From positions 1 through 42,217 of the forward strand of contig JALCMP010000017.1 of NCBI GenBank assembly GCA_022648545.1: 42,217 nt of DNA. The letters run 5' to 3'. This document shows positions 34,977 to 42,217 of the stretch, one piece after another; the stretch's first letter is position 1; each line of letters starts with the position of its first letter. The DNA is from Bacteroidales bacterium. Its GTDB lineage: Bacteria; Bacteroidota; Bacteroidia; Bacteroidales; UBA932. A model generated the notes under the pieces. It worked only from the letters and a program-made list of their open reading frames with translations, did no database searches and had not been told where the DNA came from. The position numbers and the translations under genes were made by a program.

Positions 34977-35851
34977 AATCGGCTTCGATTGTAAAGGATA
35001 AAATCTTCAGGCAGCTGCTGTTCGTTGCTGCAGCACTTATAATATTAATAAGCGCCGGAATGATTTATTCGCTTACTACCGGATCTTTCGGCGCCTTCTC
35101 AAAATTCGGCTTTTTTAAATTCACTTTTACTTCAGCATGGAACCCGACGGCCGGCAGCGAGAATTACGGTGCCCTGAGTTTCATCATAGGCACATTGCTC
35201 ACTTCGTTCGTAGCCCTGCTGCTATGTATCCCTTTTTCACTGCCGGTGGCACTTTTTACGGGCGAATATTTTAAGGGGACAAAAATAGCCTCTTTCCTCG
35301 GCACCGTAACGGATCTTCTTGCAGGCATTCCAAGTATAGTATACGGGTTATGGGGCTTCTATACTTTAAGGCCGATAGTCCAAAGTCTCGGACTCGGTGA
35401 AAACGGATTCGGCATCTTGACGGCCGGTTTCGTCCTGGCCATAATGATAATCCCTTATGCCGCATCATTGAGCGGCGAGTTCTTCAAGTTGGTTCCGGAC
35501 GATTTAAAGGAAGGAGCGTACAGCATGGGAGCTACGAGATTGGAAGTAGTAAGGCACATATCCCTGCCTATGGCAGGAACGGGAATTTTTGCAAGCTACG
35601 TTCTGGCTCTCGGAAGGGCTCTCGGTGAAACGATGGCGGTTACAATGCTTATCGGTAACACAAACGGCATCCCGTTCGGACTAACTTCCACGGGAAATAC
35701 AATGGCCAGCATAATAGCAAACCAGTTCGGAGAAGCGGACGGACTGAAACTCAGTTCGCTTATAGCTCTGGGGTTGCTGCTGTTCCTGCTTACGGCCATA
35801 ATAAATCTCATAGGCAGACTAATAATGAAAAGAGTAGCCGTAAAGGTATGA
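34973..35851 (+). CDS. pstC: Phosphate ABC transporter permease PstC
   Basis: This 292-residue inner-membrane protein has about six helices. The first is near residues 11-32 and a periplasmic loop holds TSAWNPTAGSENYGALSFIIGT. The transport core has PVALFTGEYFKG, LTDLLAG-type sequence (VTDLLAGIPSIVYGLWGF), SLSGEFFKLVPDDLKEGAYSMGATRLEVVRHISLP (EAA-type loop contacting PstB) and ALGRALGETMAVTMLIGNT. It forms half of the phosphate channel with PstA. Both ends overlap their neighbours by four bases in ATGA junctions, showing translational coupling. Confidence 0.96.
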   Translation: MKSASIVKDKIFRQLLFVAAALIILISAGMIYSLTTGSFGAFSKFGFFKFTFTSAWNPTAGSENYGALSFIIGTLLTSFVALLLCIPFSLPVALFTGEYFKGTKIASFLGTVTDLLAGIPSIVYGLWGFYTLRPIVQSLGLGENGFGILTAGFVLAIMIIPYAASLSGEFFKLVPDDLKEGAYSMGATRLEVVRHISLPMAGTGIFASYVLALGRALGETMAVTMLIGNTNGIPFGLTSTGNTMASIIANQFGEADGLKLSSLIALGLLLFLLTAIINLIGRLIMKRVAVKV

Positions 35852-36702
35852 GCAGGAGAATTATAAAAGATAAGGTTGCAAAGATCGTCGTATGTCTGTT
35901 CTCGGGACTTACGGTAATTCCCCTTGCCGCAATAATATGGGAACTCGTAAAAAAAGGGTACCATCAGATCAACTGGGACTTTTTTACCAAGGTCGCCCCA
36001 AATACCCTCGATGCAATGCTGGCTCAGAGAAGCGGGCAGATAATCCCCGGAGGTATAGCCAACGGCATTACGGGGACACTTATAATGGTTGTAATGGCCG
36101 CCCTGCTTGCCGTTCCCTGCGGATTGTTTGCAGGAGTATATCTTTCGGAAAAGCCGCATACGGGTTTTTCAAAAGCTGTCAGCTTCCTTACCGACCTTCT
36201 TCAGGGAGTTCCTTCCATCATATTGGGAATCATAGCTTACGCATGGGTGGTAAAGCCCATGGGATCATATTCGGCTATAGCTGGCTCCATTGCATTGTTC
36301 ATAATGATGCTGCCGCTTATAGTACGATCAACGGAAGAAACCATGAAGATGCTTCCGTCCAACCTCAAGGAATCGGCTCTGGCACTCGGATCATCCTACC
36401 GCTCCGTAATATTGAAGGTTTTGCTGCCTTCTTCCTTCGGAGGACTGTTTACGGGAATATTGCTTGCAATTTCCCGCGTCATGGGCGAAACCGCACCGTT
36501 AATGTTTACGGCACTGGGGAGCATGCAGGTTAATTGGGACGTTACGGCTCCTACGAACGCTATTCCGCTTCTGATATGGCAGTTTTACAACGACCCCAAC
36601 CTGGTGGGAATGATATGGGCTTCATCGCTTTTCATAATGATTTTGATATTGATACTTAATATAACAGCAAGCAGAGTTGCCAGAAAATGGAAAATAAGAT
36701 AA
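35848..36702 (+). CDS. pstA: Phosphate ABC transporter permease PstA
   Basis: This 284-residue inner-membrane protein has about six helices. PstA motifs are [88 protein letters not shown] (EAA-type loop) and [17 protein letters not shown]. The C-terminal helix [20 protein letters not shown] is standard. It pairs with PstC. The pstA end overlaps the start of pstB by 16 bases (36687-36702). Confidence 0.96.
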   Translation: MSRRIIKDKVAKIVVCLFSGLTVIPLAAIIWELVKKGYHQINWDFFTKVAPNTLDAMLAQRSGQIIPGGIANGITGTLIMVVMAALLAVPCGLFAGVYLSEKPHTGFSKAVSFLTDLLQGVPSIILGIIAYAWVVKPMGSYSAIAGSIALFIMMLPLIVRSTEETMKMLPSNLKESALALGSSYRSVILKVLLPSSFGGLFTGILLAISRVMGETAPLMFTALGSMQVNWDVTAPTNAIPLLIWQFYNDPNLVGMIWASSLFIMILILILNITASRVARKWKIR

Positions 36703-37463
36703 TTGAAAATACGGTATTAAAATTCGAGCATGTTTCTGTGAGTTATGTGCCGGGCAAAAATGCCGTAGACGATATAAATGCCGACGTAAAGGAACATGCG
36801 ATTACGGCCATAATGGGTCCGTCGGGGTGCGGAAAAAGTACTCTTCTTAGAGCAATAAACCGCATGCACGAATTGTACAAGGGGATTACGGTTTCGGGAC
36901 ATATATTGCTTAAGGGTGAAGATATTATGGAAATGAATCCCATGCAGGTACGCTGCAAGGCAGGCATGGTTTTCCAGAGACCCAATCCGTTCCCTACGAT
37001 GAGCGTTTACGATAATGTTCTGGCCGGATATAAGCTGAACGGCATTAAGTTGAAGAAGTCGCAAAAAGACGAGATTGTGGAATCATGCCTGCGCGACGTG
37101 GGTTTGTGGAAAGAAGTAAAGGAGTCGCTGAACAAAAAGGGGACATTCCTTAGCGGAGGACAGCAGCAACGTCTCTGCATTGCAAGAGCCATCGCACTCA
37201 AACCTGAAATTCTTCTAATGGACGAACCAACGTCGGCTCTAGATCCCATTGCAACCAACAAGATAGAACAGCTCGCACTGGAATTGAAAAAAATTTTTTC
37301 AATAATAATAGTTACGCATAATATTGCGCAGGCTGCAAGAATCTCGGATATGTCGATGTTCATGTATCTGGGGGAACTAATCGAATATGAAAAAACCAAA
37401 ATAATGTTTACCAACCCAAAGGATAAACGCACCGAGGATTATCTTAACGGACAATTCGGATAA
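36687..37463 (+). CDS. pstB: Phosphate ABC transporter ATP-binding protein PstB
   Basis: This 258-residue ATPase has Walker [10 protein letters not shown], the PstB-specific [21 protein letters not shown]-loop [20 protein letters not shown], signature [20 protein letters not shown], Walker [14 protein letters not shown] and switch His in [13 protein letters not shown]. The ending [14 protein letters not shown] is also typical. The length is normal. The ATG lies inside the end of pstA, indicating coupled translation. Confidence 0.98.
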   Translation: MENKIIENTVLKFEHVSVSYVPGKNAVDDINADVKEHAITAIMGPSGCGKSTLLRAINRMHELYKGITVSGHILLKGEDIMEMNPMQVRCKAGMVFQRPNPFPTMSVYDNVLAGYKLNGIKLKKSQKDEIVESCLRDVGLWKEVKESLNKKGTFLSGGQQQRLCIARAIALKPEILLMDEPTSALDPIATNKIEQLALELKKIFSIIIVTHNIAQAARISDMSMFMYLGELIEYEKTKIMFTNPKDKRTEDYLNGQFG

Positions 37464-37476
37464 AATCAAATGCTTT

Positions 37477-38190
37477 ATGGAAAAAATTGTAAAAGGTAAA
37501 TTCTTTACCGGGGTTGAAGAAAACTTCAACGTAATGTCTTCGCTAGTAATGAAGCAGATAGGGCTGATAAAGATGCTTTTGGACGATAACGACGCAGGCG
37601 GAAGCATTTACACCGAAATCAATACTAATGAAGTCCTGCTGGACAGTCTCGACGTTAAGATGCGCCGCGAAGTCATAAATGCGATAGTTCTCTATAATCC
37701 GAGAGCCTCGCACCTCAGGCTTATGATGTCAAATTACGACATGATAGGATATATGGAACGTGTAGGGGATCTTGTTAAAAACATAGCAAGGTTTCTTAAG
37801 GACATGGATATAAAGGGACCTATATTCCGTCATTATAAATCTGACATAATGAGCATGATAGAGCTGGCTTCCGATATGGTCGAACGGTCTTTCCTCTCTT
37901 TCGATTATAAGGACAACGCCATGGCCAGAAAAATAATAAAAAGCGACGACGAAGTTGACGGCCTGTATCACAGGATATGCAGGATAACCAGTACCGATTA
38001 CGGAGACAAGGCTCTCTCCGTAGGCCAGCTGAACGACCTGTTCGGCATAAACGGCATAGCCTACAACATAGAAAGGATAGGCGACAATGCAACCAATATT
38101 GCCGAGGCTGCAATATATTTTGCAGAAGGCAGGGACGTTAAACATGAAAAAAGCATGGAAGATTCGGGAATAAAAAAAGACGAAGAATGA
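37477..38190 (+). CDS. phoU: PhoU-family phosphate signalling regulator
   Basis: This 237-residue all-helical protein contains two copies of the PhoU metal-binding motif, DMIGYMERVGDLVKNIA (about 88-104) and IAYNIERIGDNATNIAEAA (about 193-211), each on a three-helix bundle. It links PstB activity to a PhoR-type sensor and limits phosphate uptake. The last roughly 20 residues (HEKSMEDSGIKKDEE) are a charged extension. It begins 13 bases after pstB and its stop codon overlaps the next gene's ATG in an ATGA junction. Confidence 0.93.
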   Translation: MEKIVKGKFFTGVEENFNVMSSLVMKQIGLIKMLLDDNDAGGSIYTEINTNEVLLDSLDVKMRREVINAIVLYNPRASHLRLMMSNYDMIGYMERVGDLVKNIARFLKDMDIKGPIFRHYKSDIMSMIELASDMVERSFLSFDYKDNAMARKIIKSDDEVDGLYHRICRITSTDYGDKALSVGQLNDLFGINGIAYNIERIGDNATNIAEAAIYFAEGRDVKHEKSMEDSGIKKDEE

Positions 38191-39179
38191 AAAAACTCAG
38201 GTTATCATACGGAAAACGCCTTTTCCTTTATATGATAGTACTCTTTCTATGTTTCTCGGTATTCATAATATGGCAACAGAACATACGGGAAAAGGAGATA
38301 AGGAAAGAAGCACTGTACAAACGTCTTAACGCTTATGCGTTGATGATAGATAATTATGCATCCTGGCAAAAGGGGAATGACGATTCCCTGCGTCTGCGCG
38401 TCTCCTCATTAAAGACATGCATGCCTGACGAGCTCAGATACACGATAATAGACAGCACCGGGACGGTAATCTTCGATAACAGGTCGGATTTCAGAAGCAT
38501 GGAAAATCACGGGAACCGCCCCGAAATAGCGTCTGCGCTTATAAAAGGTTCGGGTATTTCGGTAAGGCATTCCGCCACGCTCAACAAGGACTACGTTTAT
38601 TATGCGCTTTACGACAAACCTATCTTTATTCGTATATCCCTTCCATATGATATTGCGGCAACAGCCATATTAAGTTCCGACAGGATTTTCATGTACATAG
38701 TTATCCTTCTGTTTTTCGCCATAATGTTCCTGCTCATGTATATTTCAGGCCGATTCGGAGAATCGTTCAGGAAATTGCAGAAAGAAGCCAACATACGCGC
38801 AGCCCTGCAAATGGAAAACGAACATCTCAAACTACAGCGCAAAAACATGCGGGCCTCCATAAAAAGACATCTCGACGTTTCTGGCGACGGTATCTGCGTA
38901 TTCGATCCTTCAAAACGCATTGTCTATAACAATGCTTCTTTCATAAGATACTTAAATGTCCTGCTCGGTACCGGAACACTGGAAATCCCGGACATCCTTA
39001 AAGATCCGCTGTTCGAAGAAGAATTATCTTACATAGACAATGTTTTAAAATCCTTCCAAATTATACAAACGGCTTATCCGATCTACGAACGCAATATCGG
39101 AGACGACGAAGACTCTCTGGCCGTACGCATAATATTCTTCTGCGACAAAAGCTTTGAAATACAGCTGTTAAAAAGGTAA
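38187..39179 (+). CDS. PhoR-like membrane sensor protein without kinase domains
   Basis: The 330 residues match the sensory half of a PhoR-type histidine kinase. There is a membrane helix at about 11-28, an extracytoplasmic domain (about 30-160) with YTIIDSTGTVIFDNRSDF and SVRHSATLNKDYVYYALYD, and a second helix at about 165-185 (IFMYIVILLFFAIMFLLMYI). A coiled linker (LQKEANIRAALQMENEHLKLQRKN) leads to a PAS-like domain from about 230 (GDGICVFDPSKRIVYNNASFIRYL). The frame then stops, with no HisKA or ATPase domain and none in the 122 bases before the next gene. No matching fragment was seen in other frames. It may be a truncated kinase, or a stand-alone sensor acting with PhoU and a kinase encoded elsewhere. 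Translation is coupled to phoU. Confidence 0.72.
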   Translation: MKKLRLSYGKRLFLYMIVLFLCFSVFIIWQQNIREKEIRKEALYKRLNAYALMIDNYASWQKGNDDSLRLRVSSLKTCMPDELRYTIIDSTGTVIFDNRSDFRSMENHGNRPEIASALIKGSGISVRHSATLNKDYVYYALYDKPIFIRISLPYDIAATAILSSDRIFMYIVILLFFAIMFLLMYISGRFGESFRKLQKEANIRAALQMENEHLKLQRKNMRASIKRHLDVSGDGICVFDPSKRIVYNNASFIRYLNVLLGTGTLEIPDILKDPLFEEELSYIDNVLKSFQIIQTAYPIYERNIGDDEDSLAVRIIFFCDKSFEIQLLKR

Positions 39180-39301
39180 TTGCCCGACACCAGATTATTA
39201 CCTGGCGACAGCTTGCCGGCTTCAATTAAGAAAGCCCGTCGGGATAAAGAAGAAATATACAAATAACTATTATTAACACAATAACTTAAAAATACAATCA
39301 T

Positions 39302-39736
39302 ATGAAAACTTTATCAAAAAAGATCAGAAATTGTGCGTTAATATCTCTTGTATTCTCTTTAATCGGATGTGGTACAATTTCACATTTTGACCAAACGGCT
39401 TATTATCAGGTTGTCGCTCTAAAAACAGAAACACTTAATATTATGGATTTAGCTAAAGACAATTATTCGGTCCATGAAATGGAAGTAAAAACCTTTCAAA
39501 CAAAAATACAAAAGGCTTACGAATACGAGAAGAGCAGATCTAAAAATAAAATAACCGTTAAACAATGGGATTTATTACTAAATAAAGATGGAAATGCTTT
39601 AGGAAGTTTCTTTAGGATATGGGAAAGTAATGAGAAATGCAGTGAAACATATATAAATGAAAAGAAGAAACTTATTGGTCAATGTTTCGATCAGATAATA
39701 GAATTGGAAATAAAAAAGCAAAAAAATAATCTTTAA
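39302..39736 (+). CDS. Small lipoprotein of unknown function
   Basis: This 144-residue protein starts MKTLSKKIRNCALISLVFSL and has lipobox LIGCGTI (Cys23). The mature part is helical and charged: FDQTAYYQVVALKTETLNIM, KIQKAYEYEKSRSKNKITVKQWDLLL, GSFFRIWESNEKCS and FDQIIELEIKKQ. I do not recognise a named family. The periodic Leu/Lys/Glu pattern suggests a helical bundle anchored to a membrane. It is 11 bases upstream of the next small gene, so the two form a pair. Base and codon use differ from the pst operon (more AT-rich, mixed Ile codons), which suggests acquisition. Confidence 0.72.
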   Translation: MKTLSKKIRNCALISLVFSLIGCGTISHFDQTAYYQVVALKTETLNIMDLAKDNYSVHEMEVKTFQTKIQKAYEYEKSRSKNKITVKQWDLLLNKDGNALGSFFRIWESNEKCSETYINEKKKLIGQCFDQIIELEIKKQKNNL

Positions 39737-39747
39737 AATTATCAGTT

Positions 39748-40074
39748 ATGAAAAATTTTGATGAATTATTTAAGAATCTAAAAGAAGAAGCTCTTAATCT
39801 TGCAGAATCGACATTCAAGAATTATAAAGACGCAGCAAAATCCGATACATCAAATTTTTTGGAAAACATGAAAGAAAATTTGAAGAATTGGTCTTCAATG
39901 GTTCTGGAGAAAAAAATGAGCAAAGAAGAAGCCAGCGATTTAATTTTAAATAACGCAAAAGAATTGTCCAGGATGATGATTTTAAAACAATCAGGCATTG
40001 CAAAAATCGAGCTTGATAAATTCTCGAGAAACTTAGTTGAACTTATTATAAAAATTATTATATCAGCCTTATAG
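39748..40074 (+). CDS. Small helical protein of unknown function, partner of upstream lipoprotein
   Basis: This 108-residue protein is not recognised. It is almost entirely predicted amphipathic helix (FDELFKNLKEEALNLAESTF, NFLENMKENLKNWSSMVLEK, EEASDLILNNAKELSRMMIL) and ends in a short hydrophobic run (LVELIIKIIISAL). No signal peptide is present. A cytoplasmic protein with membrane-touching C-terminus is the simplest picture. It starts 11 bases after the lipoprotein gene and shares its AT-rich composition, so the two probably work together. Confidence 0.65.
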   Translation: MKNFDELFKNLKEEALNLAESTFKNYKDAAKSDTSNFLENMKENLKNWSSMVLEKKMSKEEASDLILNNAKELSRMMILKQSGIAKIELDKFSRNLVELIIKIIISAL

Positions 40075-40167
40075 ATCATTATACGTCTGTAACTAATTAT
40101 CGATAAGCGCTCCCGGAAACTTGCCGTCACGGTGCCAATATGATTTAAGGTGTCGGCATTATATAAA

Positions 40168-40560
40168 TTATAGCGTACATAGCCCGCTGTGGCCGAACAG
40201 TCCGCAAAGAGATGCAAGCTTTTCTTCCTTGTGTTTATATTTTATTTCGTCTGCTGTTCGGCCCCAGATTTTTTTTACCCCTATGCCTTATTTTTTCCGC
40301 ATGATGCGTTCCATTATTCCGTATGCCTCTATTTTCAAGTTTGCGCCCTTGAGTTTCGCCTCCAGCTGCGCTATTCCCTGGCATTGACTTGAATATGGCT
40401 TCTATTCTTCGACTTTTTATTCCATACCTTTTGCTTATTGTCTCAAGAGGGTTCCCGGATAAATATTCATGCAACATCTTCCTGTTTAGAACGGCCTGCC
40501 TGTCTTTGATAGTTGTTCCCATTTTTACTCGTTTTGGTGTCAACTTTTTTCAGGACAAGT
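40168..40560 (-). pseudogene. Decayed IS3-family transposase remnant (orfA plus start of orfB)
   Basis: On the minus strand an HTH-containing orfA starts at 40543 (TTG) or 40522 (ATG): IKDRQAVLNRKMLHEYLSGN, then PLETISKRYGIKSRRIEAIF. Around base 40385 the sequence continues sensibly only in another frame, as QGIAQLEAKLKGANLKIEAY and then GIMERIMRKK, the leucine-zipper-like end of IS3-family OrfA. A TAA stop (40288-40290) follows, then orfB-like EEKLASLCGLFGHS, cut off at 40168. The 5' end ACTTGTCCTGAAAAAAGTTG (40541-40560) resembles an IS3-type terminal sequence. At least one frameshift, a stop and a large 3' deletion make it non-functional. Family assignment rests on motif memory, not a search. 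Confidence 0.55.
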
Positions 40561-40888
40561 CAGTTTATGATGAATAACTTTTAAAAATCCGTCAGGATGC
40601 GGATGTTCTCTGGAAAGACTTTGCGGGGAACTTGTTGTGTGTGAGAACTTTAATTAGGAAACCCGACAGAATTGTTTCTGCATCCTGATTTTACTTTTTT
40701 TCACAAAGTGCCTTGCATATACCTGTGGGGCCGATTGGCAAAAAACAGGCCGTCAGTATGCGAATTGGTTTTAATCCTGCAGTTGCTGTAATATTCTGTT
40801 TAATAGTATTATGCCATGATGCGCCTATAAACACACTTTTGCATCCTGACGCTTTTCTCGAAATCCTGCATACACAGGACAACCCAAC
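40561..40888. other. Non-coding stretch between IS remnant and CRISPR array, with a repeated 10-mer
   Basis: No gene is supported here. The word GCATCCTGAC or a close match occurs three times: inverted at 40591-40600 (GTCAGGATGC), direct at 40680-40689 (GCATCCTGAT) and direct at 40841-40850. A minus-strand open frame at 40691-40894 looks like a chance ORF running into the first CRISPR repeat. This is the trailer end of the CRISPR array. Confidence 0.4.
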
Positions 40889-41885
40889 TTCCAAATTCCA
40901 ACTGGTTCGATTAAAAGGATTCGATATTGCGGATTACCCGGATATCATGCTAATGTTTCAATTCCAACTGGTTCGATTAAAAGTTTCGCAATTTTATCTT
41001 TTATTTTATGGTTTAGATAGTTTCAATTCCAACTGGTTCGATTAAAAGAATCAAAAAGACAATAGACACCATACGTGATATTGTGTTTCAATTCCAACTG
41101 GTTCGATTAAAAGCAGATGGCTGGTATTACCAGCGTGATGTTTCTTAGTTTCAATTCCAACTGGTTCGATTAAAAGCCGGAAAAACCTCCGTCCGAGATG
41201 CAATATCTGTGTTTCAATTCCAACTGGTTCGATTAAAAGTAAGTCTGAATCCCTTATGATGCTTTTTATTAAAAGTTTCAATTCCAACTGGTTCGATTAA
41301 AAGTTGTATACTGATTCTGACGAAAAGATTCTTTCGGTAGTTTCAATTCCAACTGGTTCGATTAAAAGAAAATATATATCGGATTAACGACAAATCTAAC
41401 TTATGTTTCAATTCCAACTGGTTCGATTAAAAGACCGAAGCAGAGGAGAAACTATATGATTATTCAAGTTTCAATTCCAACTGGTTCGATTAAAAGTTTT
41501 TTCGAATTCATTAGCTTTCAGGAATCCATCTAGTTTCAATTCCAACTGGTTCGATTAAAAGAATATCATTTTAATCAATCGCCCGGAGGAAACTTGTTTC
41601 AATTCCAACTGGTTCGATTAAAAGAGAAGAGATGTCAGTTCGACTACTGCTTGTGCTATGGTTGTTTCAATTCCAACTGGTTCGATTAAAAGACATTATT
41701 ATCTCCGACAATATCGGTTATCATATGTTTCAATTCCAACTGGTTCGATTAAAAGAGAGACAAGCAGAAATGCAAGCAGCGATAAAATCGTTTCAATTCC
41801 AACTGGTTCGATTAAAAGAATAAAGAAAAAGCAATCGATATGCTAAATAAGCATATGTTTCAATTCCAACTGGTTCGATTAAAAG
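40889..41885 (-). CRISPR. CRISPR array, 16 repeats of 29 bases and 15 spacers
   Basis: On the plus strand each repeat starts GTTTCAATTCC and ends GGTTCGATTAAAAG (29 bases). Repeats start at 40889 (degenerate in its first five bases), 40955, 41020, 41085, 41148, 41211, 41275, 41340, 41405, 41468, 41533, 41596, 41664, 41727, 41790 and 41857. Spacers are 34-39 bases, all different. Read on the minus strand the repeat ends ATTGAAAC, the 5' handle usual for type I-B and many type III crRNAs. The degenerate repeat is at the left, so the array is transcribed from the right, and the newest spacers are on the right. No cas gene is in the window, so the subtype cannot be fixed. Confidence 0.98.
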
Positions 41886-42217
41886 GGATAAAAGTCGTGA
41901 CGTTAAGTGGCGTTTCAAGGAACTCTGTGCTGTGTCTATAGTACAAATATACATTTTTTTCGTGATTGTTTTCTGTCGATGTGCAATTGTATGAAAAGGC
42001 CCGGGGATCGACAGACATTTGTTGTATAGAAGGGGAGGAGCGGTGTTTATATTGTCCTTATTTATTGTGTGTTATGTTTATATATCGAGTCTTTGAGTAT
42101 TTATGTTTTTTTCGTCCGTTTTATGTGTTTATTCTTATTGTTGCAATGCAACAGCTTTCTGCGATCTGTTACCTAAAATCAGGGAAAGTTAATAGCAAAA
42201 AGACGGTGACTTTTAAA
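41886..42217 (-). promoter_or_regulatory. CRISPR leader region, no gene seen
   Basis: This AT-rich region to the right of the last intact repeat has no credible ORF. It contains a promoter element at 41944-41951, a GTTTCAA word at 41912-41918 that resembles the start of a repeat, and a perfect 9-base dyad (TCTGTCGAT at 41972-41980, ATCGACAGA at 42007-42015). Position, composition and promoter direction fit a leader for the array. The right boundary is unknown because the window ends. Confidence 0.65.
41944..41951 (-). promoter_or_regulatory. -7 promoter element (TATATTTG) driving the CRISPR array
   Basis: The minus strand reads TATATTTG, a perfect TAnnTTTG match, 58 bases before the leader-proximal repeat. 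Transcription would enter the array from the right and give crRNAs with an ATTGAAAC handle. No clear -33 element is visible at the usual spacing. Confidence 0.6.

Noticed and set aside
40691..40894. Minus-strand ORF of 67 codons containing GPTGICKALCEKK, a phrase resembling a P-loop
   Set aside because: The frame starts inside the degenerate CRISPR repeat, has no ribosome-binding site or family resemblance, and the P-loop-like phrase lacks the Lys-Ser/Thr pair.
41051..41846. Open reading frames with repeated SIPTGSIKR, FQLVRLK or LLIEPVGIE peptides
   Set aside because: These are translations of CRISPR repeats and spacers, not genes; the period equals the repeat-spacer unit.
1..42217. tRNA, rRNA, diversity-generating retroelement or prophage genes
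   Set aside because: No cloverleaf-like sequence with a CCA-proximal T-loop, rRNA segment, reverse transcriptase or phage structural motif was found by reading both strands.

Overview
The window looks like a chromosomal segment of a Bacteroidales bacterium (phylum Bacteroidota). The evidence is a SusC/SusD pair, a one-polypeptide hybrid two-component regulator, DUF4954 and SO_0444-type families, several perfect TAnnTTTG promoter -7 elements, and the near absence of strong Shine-Dalgarno sites. Isoleucine is very often encoded by ATA. I cannot assign a genus. No rRNA or tRNA gene was recognised.

Bases 1-16020 (minus strand) form a polysaccharide utilisation locus (PUL). In transcription order it runs HTCS regulator, GH31 with a PA14 insert, GH2, SusC, SusD, a small surface lipoprotein, then a GH95 cut by the left window edge. 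GH31 (alpha-xylosidase), GH2 (beta-galactosidase) and GH95 (alpha-1,2-L-fucosidase) would remove, from the inside out, the three sugars of the xyloglucan side chain Fuc-Gal-Xyl. My inference is therefore a fucogalactoxyloglucan locus. The backbone endo-glucanase is not in the window and may lie beyond base 1.

Bases 16092-25394 hold a divergently promoted C69 dipeptidase-like Ntn hydrolase, and a minus-strand metal-handling operon (SO_0444-type permease with HMA tail, HMA-AraC fusion regulator, DUF1847 protein). A GH78 alpha-L-rhamnosidase and a divergent alpha/beta-hydrolase-GNAT fusion follow. Bases 25396-27879 hold a small membrane protein and a DUF4954 left-handed beta-helix protein.

Bases 28240-32991 (plus) are an AT-rich redox module: a membrane polyferredoxin with a long C-terminal extension, a small membrane-anchored ferredoxin enclosed by 15-bp perfect inverted repeats, and an outer-membrane beta-barrel protein. 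A secreted endonuclease/exonuclease/phosphatase-family protein follows on the minus strand.

Bases 33877-39179 (plus) are a tightly overlapping phosphate operon pstS-pstC-pstA-pstB-phoU, ending in a PhoR-like membrane sensor that lacks any kinase domain.

Bases 39302-42217 are accessory: two small unrecognised proteins (one a lipoprotein), a decayed IS3-family transposase remnant, and a CRISPR array of 16 repeats and 15 spacers. The array's degenerate repeat is on the left. A TATATTTG promoter element on the right, on the minus strand, implies right-to-left transcription. No cas gene is inside the window.
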